Shown: positions 38,186 to 47,029 of the stretch, piece after piece
Layout: the number at the start of each line of letters is the position of its first letter
Numbering within the stretch: position 1 is the first letter of the stretch
DNA from: Amycolatopsis lurida
GTDB taxonomy: Bacteria > Actinomycetota > Actinomycetes > Mycobacteriales > Pseudonocardiaceae
Length of the DNA stretch: 64,000 nt
Direction: 5' to 3'
Assembly (NCBI RefSeq): GCF_900105055.1
Contig: NZ_FNTA01000004.1
Coordinates: 806,001-870,000, forward strand
Notes under the pieces: model-generated
What the model was told of the DNA's origin: nothing
What the model saw: only the letters and a program-made list of their open reading frames with translations
The model's database searches: none
Program-made: the position numbers and the translations under genes

Positions 38186-39175
38186 ATGAGCACCACGCAC
38201 GCGAGACCGACGAAGCCCTACCTGACCGCCTTCGCGATCACCGGCGCCGGAGTGGCCGCCGCGTACCTGGTCGGCACCGCTTTCCCGGTCATCAGCGCGC
38301 TCACCATCGCCGTCGTGCTCGGCATCGTCACCGGATCGCTGCCTTCGCTGTCCGACGGGACCCGGAAAGCCATCGCCGGGATCACCAAGAAGCTGCTTCG
38401 CGCCGGTGTCGTGCTGCTCGGTCTGCAACTCTCACTCCCCGCCGTCCTGGCGCTGGGGCCAGGAACCCTGGTCGCCGTCGTGCTCACCGTCGGGATCACG
38501 TTCCTCGGCACGATCGGTCTCGGCAGGCTCCTCGGCGTACCCCGCGGCCTGGGGATCCTGGTCGCGACCGGGTTCTCGATCTGCGGCGCGTCCGCCATCG
38601 CCGCCATGGAAGGCGTCGTGAAACGCGAGGACTCGGACGTCGCGACCGCGGTCGCCCTGGTCACCTTCTACGGCGGGCTCGCCATCGCCGCGGTCCCGCT
38701 CATCGGCGGCTGGCTGCGGCTCGACGCGGCAAGGATCGGCGAGTGGGCGGGCCTCAGCGTGCACGAAGTCGCGCAGGTCGTCGCTGCGGCCACCCCCGCC
38801 GGAAGTGCCGCCATCGCGGTCGCCATCGTGATCAAGCTCAGCCGGGTGGTCCTGCTGGCCCCGATGGTCGCCGCGGTCGGCGTGCACGAACGGCACCGGC
38901 CCGCCGACGGCAAGCGGCCGCCGCTGGTCCCGCTGTTCGTCCTCGGTTTCCTGGCGATGGCCGCCCTGCGCAGCACCGGGATCGTGCCGGGAGTCGCGCT
39001 CGACGTCGCCAAGGTCGCGTGCACCCTGCTGCTGGCCGGGGCGCTGTTCGGGCTGGGCTGCGCGGTCCGGATCGGCCACCTCGTCCGCACCGGGGGCCGC
39101 GCCCTGCTGCTCGGCCTGCTCTCCACCCTGCTGGTCGGGACCACGGCGCTGGTCACACTGACCGTGCTCGGCTGA
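38186..39175 (+). CDS. YeiH/UPF0324 family membrane protein
   Basis: A 329-residue protein with about ten membrane segments, matching the YeiH family (putative sulphate exporter fold): PVISALTIAVVLGIVTG, GFSICGASAIAAMEGV, EVAQVVAAATPAGSAAIAVAIVIKLSRVVLLAP. The role is export of a sulphur anion by analogy; direct proof is limited. The ATG at 38186 is preferred (GGCGAGG upstream); the frame is open from 38126 without good signals. It is divergent from lysR and its 3' end overlaps the MFS gene by 23 bp. Confidence 0.87.
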   Translation: MSTTHARPTKPYLTAFAITGAGVAAAYLVGTAFPVISALTIAVVLGIVTGSLPSLSDGTRKAIAGITKKLLRAGVVLLGLQLSLPAVLALGPGTLVAVVLTVGITFLGTIGLGRLLGVPRGLGILVATGFSICGASAIAAMEGVVKREDSDVATAVALVTFYGGLAIAAVPLIGGWLRLDAARIGEWAGLSVHEVAQVVAAATPAGSAAIAVAIVIKLSRVVLLAPMVAAVGVHERHRPADGKRPPLVPLFVLGFLAMAALRSTGIVPGVALDVAKVACTLLLAGALFGLGCAVRIGHLVRTGGRALLLGLLSTLLVGTTALVTLTVLG

Positions 39176-40328
39176 GGACGGCGGCCGCGAGCAGCGCGAC
39201 CACGCCTCCGGTGACCATGACGGCCGGAACGGAGACCGCGTCGACGACCAGCCCGCCGAGCAGCGCGCCCGCCGAAAGCGTCGCTTGGAACGACGAGGTG
39301 AACAGCACCGACGCCGCTTCGGGCGCGTGCGGCGCCGTCCTCGCGAACCACGTTCCCGAGCAGACCGGGACGGCACCGTAGGCGAAGCCCCAAAGCACCA
39401 GCAGCGCGAGCGCGCCCGCTTTCGTGTCGCCGAAGAACGGCAACGCGAGTGCCACGACGCCGATCGAACCCGCCGCGGCGAGGAAGGTCAGCCGGAGATC
39501 GCGGGCGATCGCCGCGCCCGCCACGAAGTTGCCGGCGATCCCGGCGGTGCCGTAGACGAACAGGAAGACGGTGATCAACTCGGGGCTCACCTGCGTCACC
39601 TGGCGCAGGAGCGGCGTGACGTAGGTGTAGGTCCCGAAGTGGGCGAGCACGATCAGCACCGTGACGAGCAGGCCGAGCCGGGTCGCCCGCTCGCGGGTCA
39701 GCCCCCGCAGGACGCCGAGCCGGGTCGCGTCCGCCGACGGCAGTGGAGGCAACGCCAACGCCAGCGCGCCGAGGACACCGATCGTGAAGACCGCCATCAC
39801 CGCGAAAGCCGCCCGCCAGCCGAAAAGTTCGCCGAGGAACGTACCCGCCGGCACGCCGAGAACCGAGCCGAGCGGGACGGCGGAGAAGATCACCGCGGTC
39901 GCCCTGCCCGCGCGCCCGGGACCGACGAGCCGTTCGGCGAGCCCGGAACCGATCGCCCAGAAGGCACCGATCACCAGCCCGACCAGGACTCGCGAGGCCA
40001 ACATCGCCCAATAGGCCTGCGCGGTCGCCGCGAGGACATCGGCCGAGGCCAGCACCACCATCAGCGCGCACAGCAGGATCCGGCGGTCGAGCCGTCCGGC
40101 GGCGACGGTGACGGCCGGAGCCGCGAGCGCGGCGAGGAAACCGGGCAGGGTCATGGTCAGGCCCGCCGTCCCCGGCGTGATCCGGAAGTCCTCGCCGATC
40201 GGGGTCAGGAGGCCGATCGGCAGGATCTCCGTGGTGACGAGGGAGAAGATCCCGAGCGTCACCGCGAGGACGGCGAGCCATCCCTTCAGCGGGGTCCGCG
40301 CGGAGGTGTCGAGGGTCGAAGCGGTCAT
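39153..40328 (-). CDS. MFS transporter (DHA1-like sugar/drug efflux)
   Basis: A 391-residue protein with about twelve membrane segments, the GRLDRR-type loop 2-3 motif (VAAGRLDRRILL) and VPLGSVLGVPAGTFLG in segment 5, characteristic of the AraJ/YdhP/SotB-like DHA1 exporters. Substrate unknown. ATG 40328. The last 23 bp overlap the 3' end of the YeiH gene on the other strand. No regulator is adjacent except the MocR beyond the next transporter. Confidence 0.86.
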   Translation of the reverse strand: MTASTLDTSARTPLKGWLAVLAVTLGIFSLVTTEILPIGLLTPIGEDFRITPGTAGLTMTLPGFLAALAAPAVTVAAGRLDRRILLCALMVVLASADVLAATAQAYWAMLASRVLVGLVIGAFWAIGSGLAERLVGPGRAGRATAVIFSAVPLGSVLGVPAGTFLGELFGWRAAFAVMAVFTIGVLGALALALPPLPSADATRLGVLRGLTRERATRLGLLVTVLIVLAHFGTYTYVTPLLRQVTQVSPELITVFLFVYGTAGIAGNFVAGAAIARDLRLTFLAAAGSIGVVALALPFFGDTKAGALALLVLWGFAYGAVPVCSGTWFARTAPHAPEAASVLFTSSFQATLSAGALLGGLVVDAVSVPAVMVTGGVVALLAAAVLSRARSV

Positions 40329-40384
40329 GTGCTTCAGCCCATCACCACGCGGGCACCGCGGTCTGGCGGAATCGCGACGTCGAT

Positions 40385-41281
40385 CTAGCTACGGGAGCGC
40401 TGGGTCACGACGATGCAGGCGACGACGATCAGCGCGGTCACCGGCGCGGCGGCCGGGAGGTGCTCGCCGAGCAGCAGGACCGCCCAGACCAGCGTCAGCA
40501 GCGGCTGGGCGAGCTGCAACTGGCTCGCCCGCGCGACCCCGATCTCGGCCATTCCCCGGTACCAGGCGAAGAATCCGCCGAACTGGGAGATGAGCGCGAC
40601 GTACAGCAGGCCGACGATCCCCTCTCCGGTGACGTGCAGCGGTTCGGTCGCGAGACCGAAGACGGCGAACGCCCCGGTCACCGGCAGCGCCATCACCAGC
40701 GCCCACGCGATCACGTGCCAGCCGGCCATTTCCCTGGCCAGCCTGCCGCCCTCGGCGTACCCGAACGCGCACAGCACGAGCGCGCCGAACAGGAACAGGT
40801 CCGCTGTGGACAGTCCGCCGCCGCTTTGCGCGACGGTGAACACGACGACCGCGCTCGCACCGACCGCCGCGGCGAGCCAGAAGCGGCGGGACGGCCGGTT
40901 CCCGGTCAGCTTCGAGGAGATGACCGCGGTGGCCAGCGGCAGCAGCCCGATCACCACCGCGGAATGCGCGGTCGACGAGGTCGTCAGCGCGAGCGTGGTG
41001 AGGATCGGGAACGCGAGGACACAGCCGAGGGAGACCACGGCCAGGCCCCGCCACTGGTCGCGCCTCGGCAGCGGGACCCTGAAGAGCCGAAGGCAGGTGC
41101 CGGCGACCAGCGCGGCCAGGACGCTGCGCAGCCCGGTGGCGGTCCACGGGTCGAAGCCTTTGAGGGCCCACACGGTGGCGGGGAACGTGAACGAGAAGGC
41201 GAGGACACCCAGCGCCGCCAGTGCGGTCCCGGAGCGGACCGCTACTGCCCGGTCCGCGATAGCGCTATCATCCAGTCTCAT
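40385..41281 (-). CDS. EamA/DMT family transporter
   Basis: A 298-residue protein with about ten membrane segments in two EamA repeats (residues about 20-150 and 160-290). It is the kind of transporter often placed beside a MocR-type regulator. ATG 41281 overlaps the ATG of the divergent MocR gene: the two start codons share two bases in CATG (41279-41282). The frame is open further to 41314. If 41281 is the real start, the operator palindrome at 41258-41269 lies inside the first codons, so a downstream or leaderless start may need checking. Confidence 0.85.
   Translation of the reverse strand: MRLDDSAIADRAVAVRSGTALAALGVLAFSFTFPATVWALKGFDPWTATGLRSVLAALVAGTCLRLFRVPLPRRDQWRGLAVVSLGCVLAFPILTTLALTTSSTAHSAVVIGLLPLATAVISSKLTGNRPSRRFWLAAAVGASAVVVFTVAQSGGGLSTADLFLFGALVLCAFGYAEGGRLAREMAGWHVIAWALVMALPVTGAFAVFGLATEPLHVTGEGIVGLLYVALISQFGGFFAWYRGMAEIGVARASQLQLAQPLLTLVWAVLLLGEHLPAAAPVTALIVVACIVVTQRSRS
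41258..41269. promoter_or_regulatory. Palindromic operator candidate, MocR/EamA
   Basis: GATAGCGCTATC is a perfect 12-bp palindrome immediately upstream of the mocR start. A second related half, GATGGTAGC, lies at 41286-41294 just past it, pairing with GCTATCATC at 8 of 9 positions. MocR-type proteins bind repeated or inverted sites close to their own start, so both elements are plausible. Confidence 0.45.
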
Positions 41282-42704
41282 GTCCGATGGTAGCAGCGTC
41301 ACCAGCCTGGTCACACAGCTGAGGTCCGACCTGGAGCGCTATCCGGTCGATGGAAAGCTCCCGTCAAGCAGGGAGCTGGTCCGGCAGCTGAAGGTGAGCC
41401 CGGTGACGGTGTCGCGGGCCATCGCCGCGCTGGCCGCCGAAGGCCTGGTGATCACCCGCCCCGGCGCCGGTGTCTTCCGCGCTCCGCCGCCCCGCGAAGT
41501 GGCGGTGACCGGTGACGTGTCGTGGCAAGAGGTGGCGCTCAGTTCCCAGTCCGGCACCCGTGCGATCGACGCGAGCGGCGTGCTCACCGCGCTCAGTGAC
41601 CCGCCCTCGGGCGTCATCGACCTCAACGGCGGCTACACGCATCCCAGCCTCCAGCCGGAACGGGAACTCGCGGCGGCGTCGGCCCGCGCCGGACGCCGCC
41701 CCGGTGCCTGGACCCGGCCGCCGATCTGCGGCCTGCCCGAACTGCGGGCCTGGTTCGCCCGCGACATCGGCAGCCCGGTGAACGTCGAGAACGTACTGAT
41801 CACCTCGGGCGGGCAGAGCGCGCTGACCACCGCGTTACGCGCGCTCGGCGCTCCCGGCGCGCCGGTGCTGGTGGAATCCCCGACGTACCCGGGGATGCTC
41901 GCCATCGCGCGGGCGTCGGGGCTGCGGCCGGTCCCGGTGCCGATCGACCGCGACGGCGTCCGGCCCGAACTGCTCGCGGACGCCTTCCGCGACACGGGCG
42001 CCCGGCTGTTCGTCTGCCAGCCCGCGTTCCAGAACCCGACCGGCGCGGTGCTGTGCGCCGAACGCCGGGCCGAGGTCCTGCGCATCGCCCGTGACGCGGG
42101 CGCTTTCGTCATCGAGGACGATTTCGCCCGGCTGATGGCGCATCCCGGCAGCCCGGCTCCCCCGCCTCCGCTCGTGGCCGACGACCCCGACGGCGTCGTG
42201 GTGCACATCCGCTCGCTCACGAAACCGGCGTCACCGAGCCTGCGGATCAGCGCGCTGGCCGCGCGCGGCCCGGCGCTGGAACGCCTGCGGGGGCTTCACG
42301 CCGTCGAAAGCTTCTTCGTACCGCGCCCGCTGCAGGAAACCGCGCTCGAACTGGTGAGTTCTCCTGCCTGGAGCCGCCACCTTCGTAGCCTCGCGGCCTC
42401 GTTGCGGGAACGCCGCGACGTCGCCGTCTCGGCGCTGCGGGAGTTCCTGCCCACCTGGACCGCCGTCCCGGTCCCGACCGGCGGCTACCACCTGTGGCAG
42501 CCGCTCCCGGGCTTCGTCGACGAAGTAGCGCTGACCAGCGCCGCTTTCCGCGCCGGAGTAGCGGTCACCCCCGGCAGGATGTACTTCGCGGCCGAGGCTC
42601 CGGGGCCCTATCTGCGCCTGAGCTACGTCAGCGCCGCGACAGGCGCGCAGCTGCGGGACGGCGTCCAGCGCCTTTCCCAGGCGTACCAGGAGATCCCCGG
42701 CTGA
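41280..42704 (+). CDS. MocR-type GntR/aminotransferase regulator
   Basis: A 474-residue protein with an N-terminal GntR winged HTH (residues 10-68: LRSDLERYPVDGKLPSSRELVRQLKVSPVTVSRAIAALAAEGLV) and a fold-type I aminotransferase domain (about 95-470) with the PLP Lys in VHIRSLTKPASPSLRI and the ESPTYPG, QPAFQNPTG and DDFAR motifs. MocR proteins usually sense PLP or an amino compound and activate a divergent gene, here the EamA transporter. The TATCAT hexamer 8 nt before the ATG suggests leaderless transcription. Confidence 0.9.
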   Translation: MSDGSSVTSLVTQLRSDLERYPVDGKLPSSRELVRQLKVSPVTVSRAIAALAAEGLVITRPGAGVFRAPPPREVAVTGDVSWQEVALSSQSGTRAIDASGVLTALSDPPSGVIDLNGGYTHPSLQPERELAAASARAGRRPGAWTRPPICGLPELRAWFARDIGSPVNVENVLITSGGQSALTTALRALGAPGAPVLVESPTYPGMLAIARASGLRPVPVPIDRDGVRPELLADAFRDTGARLFVCQPAFQNPTGAVLCAERRAEVLRIARDAGAFVIEDDFARLMAHPGSPAPPPPLVADDPDGVVVHIRSLTKPASPSLRISALAARGPALERLRGLHAVESFFVPRPLQETALELVSSPAWSRHLRSLAASLRERRDVAVSALREFLPTWTAVPVPTGGYHLWQPLPGFVDEVALTSAAFRAGVAVTPGRMYFAAEAPGPYLRLSYVSAATGAQLRDGVQRLSQAYQEIPG

Positions 42705-42740
42705 CGTCTCGTACGATCGCGCACGGAGGCGACGAAAGGC

Positions 42741-43439
42741 ATGACACAGCCGGCGGCGGCGCCGCACGATCCACCCGGCAGGCTCTGGGAGCTGCTCGAC
42801 GACGGCCAGCGCAAGGCGCTGCGTGCCGGGGCCGAACTGCGCCGGTACCCGGCGGGCACGGTGATCATCCGCGAGGGCGACCGGTCGGACTGGGTGCTGA
42901 TCCTGATGACCGGGCGGGTCAAGATCACCTCGGTGTCCACCGGCGGCTACGACGCCGTGCTGGCCGTCCGCGATCCGGGCGACATCATCGGCGAGATGGC
43001 GTCGATGGACGGCAGCCTGCGCTCGGCCACGGCGATCGCCGTCGAGCCCGTCACCGGCCTGTGGCTGTCCTCGCGCGCGTTCAACGCCGTGCTCAGCGAG
43101 CATCCCGCCATCTCGGTGGTCCTGCTCCGGATCATCACCTCCCGCCTGCGCTACGCCAATTCGCGCCGTACCGAATTCGGGGACAGCACCGCCGCCGAAC
43201 GGATCGCCGCGATCCTCGTCGACCTCGCCGAGCGGTACGGCGTGCCCGCCGCCGACGGCACCCTGATCGCCCTGCGGATCAGCCAGCGCGACCTGGCTGG
43301 GCTCGCGTCCGCGTCGAGGGAAGCCGTCGCGCGGACCCTGCGGACCCTGCGCGCCGACGGGCTGCTCAGCACCGGCCGCCAGCGGCTGGTCGTGCGGAGC
43401 GTCGACGACCTCAGGCAGCTGGCACCCGACGACCGCTGA
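42741..43439 (+). CDS. Crp/Fnr family transcriptional regulator
   Basis: A 232-residue regulator with an N-terminal cyclic-nucleotide-binding fold (residues 15-125: YPAGTVIIREGDRSDWVLILMTGRVKI...GDIIGEMASMDGSLRSATAIA) and a C-terminal HTH (about 150-225: LRISQRDLAGLASASREAVARTLRTLRADGLL). The RSATAIA segment in place of the R-S-A cAMP pocket of Crp is kept in part, so a nucleotide ligand is possible. Start ATG 42741 with AAAGG just upstream. It has 36 bp to the MocR stop. Confidence 0.88.
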   Translation: MTQPAAAPHDPPGRLWELLDDGQRKALRAGAELRRYPAGTVIIREGDRSDWVLILMTGRVKITSVSTGGYDAVLAVRDPGDIIGEMASMDGSLRSATAIAVEPVTGLWLSSRAFNAVLSEHPAISVVLLRIITSRLRYANSRRTEFGDSTAAERIAAILVDLAERYGVPAADGTLIALRISQRDLAGLASASREAVARTLRTLRADGLLSTGRQRLVVRSVDDLRQLAPDDR

Positions 43440-43511
43440 GCCGCCATGGCGGGCCGGCAACCGCCGGTGAGTCCGCCAACGGCCGGACCCACCGGCGCCA
43501 CGACACGAGCC

Positions 43512-43550
43512 GGTGATCGATCGCCCCTCACCCTCTCCGGATCGATCACC
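43512..43550 (+). terminator. Hairpin after the Crp/Fnr gene
   Basis: GGTGATCGATC (43512-43522) and GATCGATCACC (43540-43550) are exact reverse complements with a 17-nt loop, followed by TTCTTC. It lies 73 nt after the Crp/Fnr stop and well before the sialidase start. Confidence 0.55.
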
Positions 43551-43688
43551 TTCTTCGGCCCTCCCTGCCGATCTCGCGCCGTGTCCGACGGGAACGAGCT
43601 TGGCAGGGATCGCCCCGCCGCTCTGCGTCATTTGACACAAACCGCGAACCCGGGTTGTACGCGTCTTGTACGAGCCGGAAGGACTCTC

Positions 43689-45251
43689 ATGTCCCGTCAC
43701 CTGAACCGAATCCAGGACGGAGACACTCCCGTGAAGATCTCCCGCGTCGCACAGGGCCTGTTCGCGGCCCTCGTCGCCACCGCGGCGGTCGGCGCAGCCC
43801 CGGCCACCTCCCTCGCCGCGCCGGCCACCGGCGACCGGTTTTCGACCACCGCGGTCGGGAACACGTTGGTGTACAAACAGAAAACAGAAGGTTACGACTG
43901 CTTCAGAATCCCCGCCATCGTCAAGGCGAACAACGGCGAGCTGCTCGCGTTCGCCGAAGGCCGCAACGGCGGCGCCAGCTTCTGCAACGACCGCGGCGAC
44001 ATCGACCTCGTCGTGAAACGGTCCGCCGACAACGGCAAGACCTGGAGCGCTCCGAAGATCGTCATCGAAGGTTTCGGTGACACCAAAGGAAATCCGACAC
44101 CGATCGTGATCCCGTCCACCGGGCGGATCGTGCTGCTCTCGGTGATGGAATGCGTCAAGAACCCCGACTGCAACCGGATTCCGCGCGTCTCGATCAGCGA
44201 CGACCACGGCAAGACCTGGACCGCGCCCAAGGTGCTCACCACGCAGCTCGGGTTCAACAGCGCACCGGGCTGGCTCGCGACCGGGCCGTCGCACGGCATC
44301 GTGCTGACCCGCGGCGCGCACGCCGGCCGGATCGTCGCCGGAATGAGTTACACCGTCGACGGCAAGAACAGCGGCGCGCTCATCTACAGCGACGACCAGG
44401 GCGTCACCTGGAAGCGCGGCGCCACCGACACCCCGGCCTCGACGGCCGGGCTGAACCCGCAGGAGATCAGCGTCACCGAACTGCTCGACGGCCGCGTCTA
44501 CGCCGCGGCGCGCAACCAGGCCAACAACGACGACAAATGCCTCAGCGGTGGCGCCAAGAACCGCGCCTACGCCATCAGCTCCGACGGCGGGGCGAGCTTC
44601 TCCACCAAGTTCACCTTCGAGGAGGACCTGATCACCCCGGTGGTGCAGGCCTCGACCGCGCGGATGACCGCGACCGACAAGGCGGGCAAGTACAACCGGA
44701 TCCTGTTCGCCGCGCCATCGGTCTGCGACCGCCGCAAGGAACTCGTCGTGCGGTCGTCGTTCGACGAGGGCGCGAACTGGCAGGGCAACTCCGCCGGAAC
44801 GCTGGTGTGGAGCGGTGACGCCGCGTACTCCGACATGGTCCAGCTGTCCTCGGGTTCGGTGGGCGTGCTGTACGAGGCGGGCCCGGCGGGGAACGCCAAC
44901 GAGACCATCCGTTTCTCGGCCGTCACCGAGACGACCCTCGGCGCCCCGGCGTGCGGCGGCGGATACGGCGTGATCGACTCGGCACCGCTCGGGACGGCGG
45001 GCACGGTTTACCTGTCCTACAACGCTTCCAACGGGCAGAACTGTGTCAGCACGATGAAGAGCGAGTCCGCGGGCACCGCGACCGCGACGTCGGCCTACCT
45101 CGAGGTGGCGGGGTCGTCGCGGATCACCGACTCCGGGTCGTTCTCGTGGTTCGCCGGTCCGGTGCGGGCGGCCGCGGCGGGCAAATGCGTGAAGTGGGGC
45201 GGCTCCGCGGGCGGGACGGCGTACAACAGCCCGTCGGAACACTGCGGCTGA
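43689..45251 (+). CDS. Secreted exo-alpha-sialidase (GH33)
   Basis: A 520-residue secreted protein. A signal peptide (VAQGLFAALVATAAVGAAPATSLA) precedes a sialidase domain with the FRIP motif (DCFRIPAIV), the catalytic-loop AFAEGRNGGASFCNDRGDIDLV and five Asp-boxes of the form S-x-D-x-G-x-T-W (SADNGKTW, SDDHGKTW, SDDQGVTW, SSDGGASF, SFDEGANW). It removes terminal sialic acid or similar sugars from glycans outside the cell. ATG 43689 has GGAAGGA 5 nt upstream; GTG 43731 with GGAG 8 nt upstream would give a more standard signal peptide. It stands alone, convergent with no other gene. Confidence 0.9.
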   Translation: MSRHLNRIQDGDTPVKISRVAQGLFAALVATAAVGAAPATSLAAPATGDRFSTTAVGNTLVYKQKTEGYDCFRIPAIVKANNGELLAFAEGRNGGASFCNDRGDIDLVVKRSADNGKTWSAPKIVIEGFGDTKGNPTPIVIPSTGRIVLLSVMECVKNPDCNRIPRVSISDDHGKTWTAPKVLTTQLGFNSAPGWLATGPSHGIVLTRGAHAGRIVAGMSYTVDGKNSGALIYSDDQGVTWKRGATDTPASTAGLNPQEISVTELLDGRVYAAARNQANNDDKCLSGGAKNRAYAISSDGGASFSTKFTFEEDLITPVVQASTARMTATDKAGKYNRILFAAPSVCDRRKELVVRSSFDEGANWQGNSAGTLVWSGDAAYSDMVQLSSGSVGVLYEAGPAGNANETIRFSAVTETTLGAPACGGGYGVIDSAPLGTAGTVYLSYNASNGQNCVSTMKSESAGTATATSAYLEVAGSSRITDSGSFSWFAGPVRAAAAGKCVKWGGSAGGTAYNSPSEHCG

Positions 45252-45658
45252 GCCTTGGGCGTCGGCCGTGAGTGTCCACAAGGGACGCTTGGTCAAAGTT
45301 TTTCAGAGTTAAGGAAAACGAGGCGTGTTACGAAAGCCACTTTCCCAACGTCGAAGGTTGGGAAAATGGCTTTCGCAACGTCAGCGACCTGCCCAGGTGG
45401 CGTATATGCCCGACTTGAGCAGTAGGCGTGGTTTTGCGAGGTGGTCGCCCTCGAATCCGTACATGTCCAAACCAATTACTCACTGAGCCGCCGAGCGCTG
45501 TCCTTTGTGGACATCGCAGGGAGCACCCTTGCTGCCGCCGGGCCGCGAAGGCCCTCCGTCACCGCCTCAAGGGTGAGCAAGAGCCTTCACGACAGCGAGC
45601 CGACCACGCCCCCGACGACCCTCGAGGCCTTCACACGCCCTTGCCGTGCCCTCAAGCA
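45252..45658. other. Intergenic stretch after the sialidase gene
   Basis: The stretch between the convergent sialidase and the hypothetical gene at 45659 contains the strong inverted repeat at 45327-45379 and otherwise no feature I can support. Part of it (45300-45330 and 45420-45480) has lower GC. Confidence 0.5.
45327..45379. terminator. 23-bp inverted repeat between convergent genes
   Basis: Arms at 45327-45349 and 45357-45379 pair at 21 of 23 positions with a 7-nt loop; the arm includes CGAAAGCCA and TTTCCCAAC. It sits in the gap between convergent genes, like the palindromes at 5093, 33326 and 63309. Confidence 0.72.
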
Positions 45659-46126
45659 TCACTTCGGCGGACGCTGCCGAGGGGAGAGCTTGGTGAGCGC
45701 CAGCTTCTCCAGTCCGTCCGAGATCTCCGCGATCCCGGCGTCGAACCGGTCCAGATCCACACCCTTGGCGGCCAAGTCCTCACGGACGTGCTTCTCGACC
45801 TTCGCCCAGTCGTTGCGGTACTCGGTGGCGAGTTCCTTCCACGGCACACCGGCGAGCCCGGCGGTGAGGCCACTGTCGTAGGCGAGCACGCCGCGTTCCA
45901 TCAAGTACGCGATGCCCGGGTACCCGAGATACCCCTGCCAGTAGGACCCGTTGTCGTTGGCCGTGATCGAGCCCGCCGCCGGATCGTGGCGGACGTCGTA
46001 CGTCTTGGCCTTGTCCGACGACGCGACCCGCGCGGTGTCACCGTCGATCTCGACCCGCCCGTCGGCGACCGCGCCGAGTGCCTCGTAGATCTTGATGACC
46101 GGGGACGGCTTCCACTCCGCGGCCAC
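45659..46126 (-). CDS. Conserved hypothetical protein, 155 aa
   Basis: I do not recognise the family. It is soluble and acidic, with the segment DVRHDPAAGSITANDNGSYWQGYLGYPGIAYLMERGVL and a helical C-terminus. The GTG start at 46126 follows the TGA of the DUF1905 gene without a gap (TGAGTG), so the two are translationally coupled and probably functionally linked. Confidence 0.72.
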   Translation of the reverse strand: MAAEWKPSPVIKIYEALGAVADGRVEIDGDTARVASSDKAKTYDVRHDPAAGSITANDNGSYWQGYLGYPGIAYLMERGVLAYDSGLTAGLAGVPWKELATEYRNDWAKVEKHVREDLAAKGVDLDRFDAGIAEISDGLEKLALTKLSPRQRPPK

Positions 46127-46396
46127 TCAGCCCTCCAGCCGTTCGAGCAGGACGACCTCCACCGTGTCGCCCTCCTCCTTGCCGATCGCCTTGCGCACGT
46201 CGGCCTTCACCGGGAGCTTGTGGGTGCCGTCGCCCAGCGCCATGAACGAACTCCGGAACGGATGCCCGTCGACGGTGCCGCGAACCTTCACCAGGCCCTT
46301 GGTGCCGAAGAATTCGGCGGAGCCTGGCATGACCACGTACGTCCAGCCGCCCTTCTCCGGGCTCTTGACCAGCGTCGCAGTGAACCGTTTGTCCAT
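46127..46396 (-). CDS. DUF1905 domain protein
   Basis: The 89-residue protein ([47 protein letters not shown]..., [20 protein letters not shown]) is a single beta-barrel-like DUF1905 domain of unknown role. The ATG at 46396 has no strong Shine-Dalgarno. It is followed directly by the hypothetical gene whose start abuts its stop. Confidence 0.82.
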   Translation of the reverse strand: MDKRFTATLVKSPEKGGWTYVVMPGSAEFFGTKGLVKVRGTVDGHPFRSSFMALGDGTHKLPVKADVRKAIGKEEGDTVEVVLLERLEG

Positions 46397-46434
46397 GAGG
46401 GCACCTTACGGCAGGGCACCGACGAAACGGCCTT

Positions 46435-46941
46435 TCATAGTGCGACACGAATGCGCACCCGGCGGCCGACGTCACGGGCCCACGCCCGGATCGACGGCCA
46501 GTCACGGAAGTCGCCTGCCCACGGGCCCACGGCCATGATCTTCCAGAACAGCCCGGTGGCAGTGGCCGGGGTGAGCCTGCCGCCGAAGGTGGCCGTGCGC
46601 TCGGCGTCGATCCTCGCGGCCAGCAGGGCGACCCCCGCGGGCAGGCTCACTCGTTTGCCCGCGGCGAGCGGCCCGCACGGCCCGCTGTGGAACAACCAGA
46701 CCGGCCGGTTCCGAAGCGCCTCCTCGTGCTCGGTGAGCAGGCGCACCGCCTCCGGCCGCCAGCGCCGGTGGTACAGCGCGCTCCCGACGATCACCGCGCC
46801 GTACGGCTCGACGTCCTCGACTTCGGCCGCGTCCAGCAGATCGGCCGTCAGACCGCTTTCCCGCAGTTCGGCGGCGATCACCTCGGCGATCTCCCTTGTC
46901 CCGCCGAATTTGCCGGCGTGGGCGACGAGCACTGCGGTCAT
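46435..46941 (-). CDS. Flavodoxin-domain protein
   Basis: The 168-residue protein has a flavodoxin fold: MTAVLVAHAGKFGGTREIAEVIAAEL (FMN phosphate loop variant), VEDVEPYGAVIVGSALYHRRW and LFHSGPCG. It resembles protoporphyrinogen oxidase HemG-like or stand-alone flavodoxins of actinobacteria. It starts at ATG 46941 and lies 88 bp downstream of the nitric oxide synthase gene on the same strand. The synthase lacks a reductase domain, so this flavodoxin is an attractive electron donor; that pairing is inference. Confidence 0.8.
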   Translation of the reverse strand: MTAVLVAHAGKFGGTREIAEVIAAELRESGLTADLLDAAEVEDVEPYGAVIVGSALYHRRWRPEAVRLLTEHEEALRNRPVWLFHSGPCGPLAAGKRVSLPAGVALLAARIDAERTATFGGRLTPATATGLFWKIMAVGPWAGDFRDWPSIRAWARDVGRRVRIRVAL

Positions 46942-47029
46942 GCCGCCATTGTCCGCGCGGCCACCTGCCGTGCCACCGTCCGGCCCATCGACACGCCGCA
47001 TTCGGCTCACCTCTTCACCCGTCGGAGCG

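Noticed and set aside
42231..45296. 1021-codon open frame on the minus strand
   Set aside because: Antisense of the MocR, Crp/Fnr and sialidase genes; product is low-complexity Arg/Gly/Ala-rich and has no domain.
45504..45511. DnaA-box-like TGTGGACA sites scattered in the window (also near 40808 and 52940)
   Set aside because: Single sites spread over genes with no cluster, no AT-rich region and no dnaA or dnaN nearby; not an origin.
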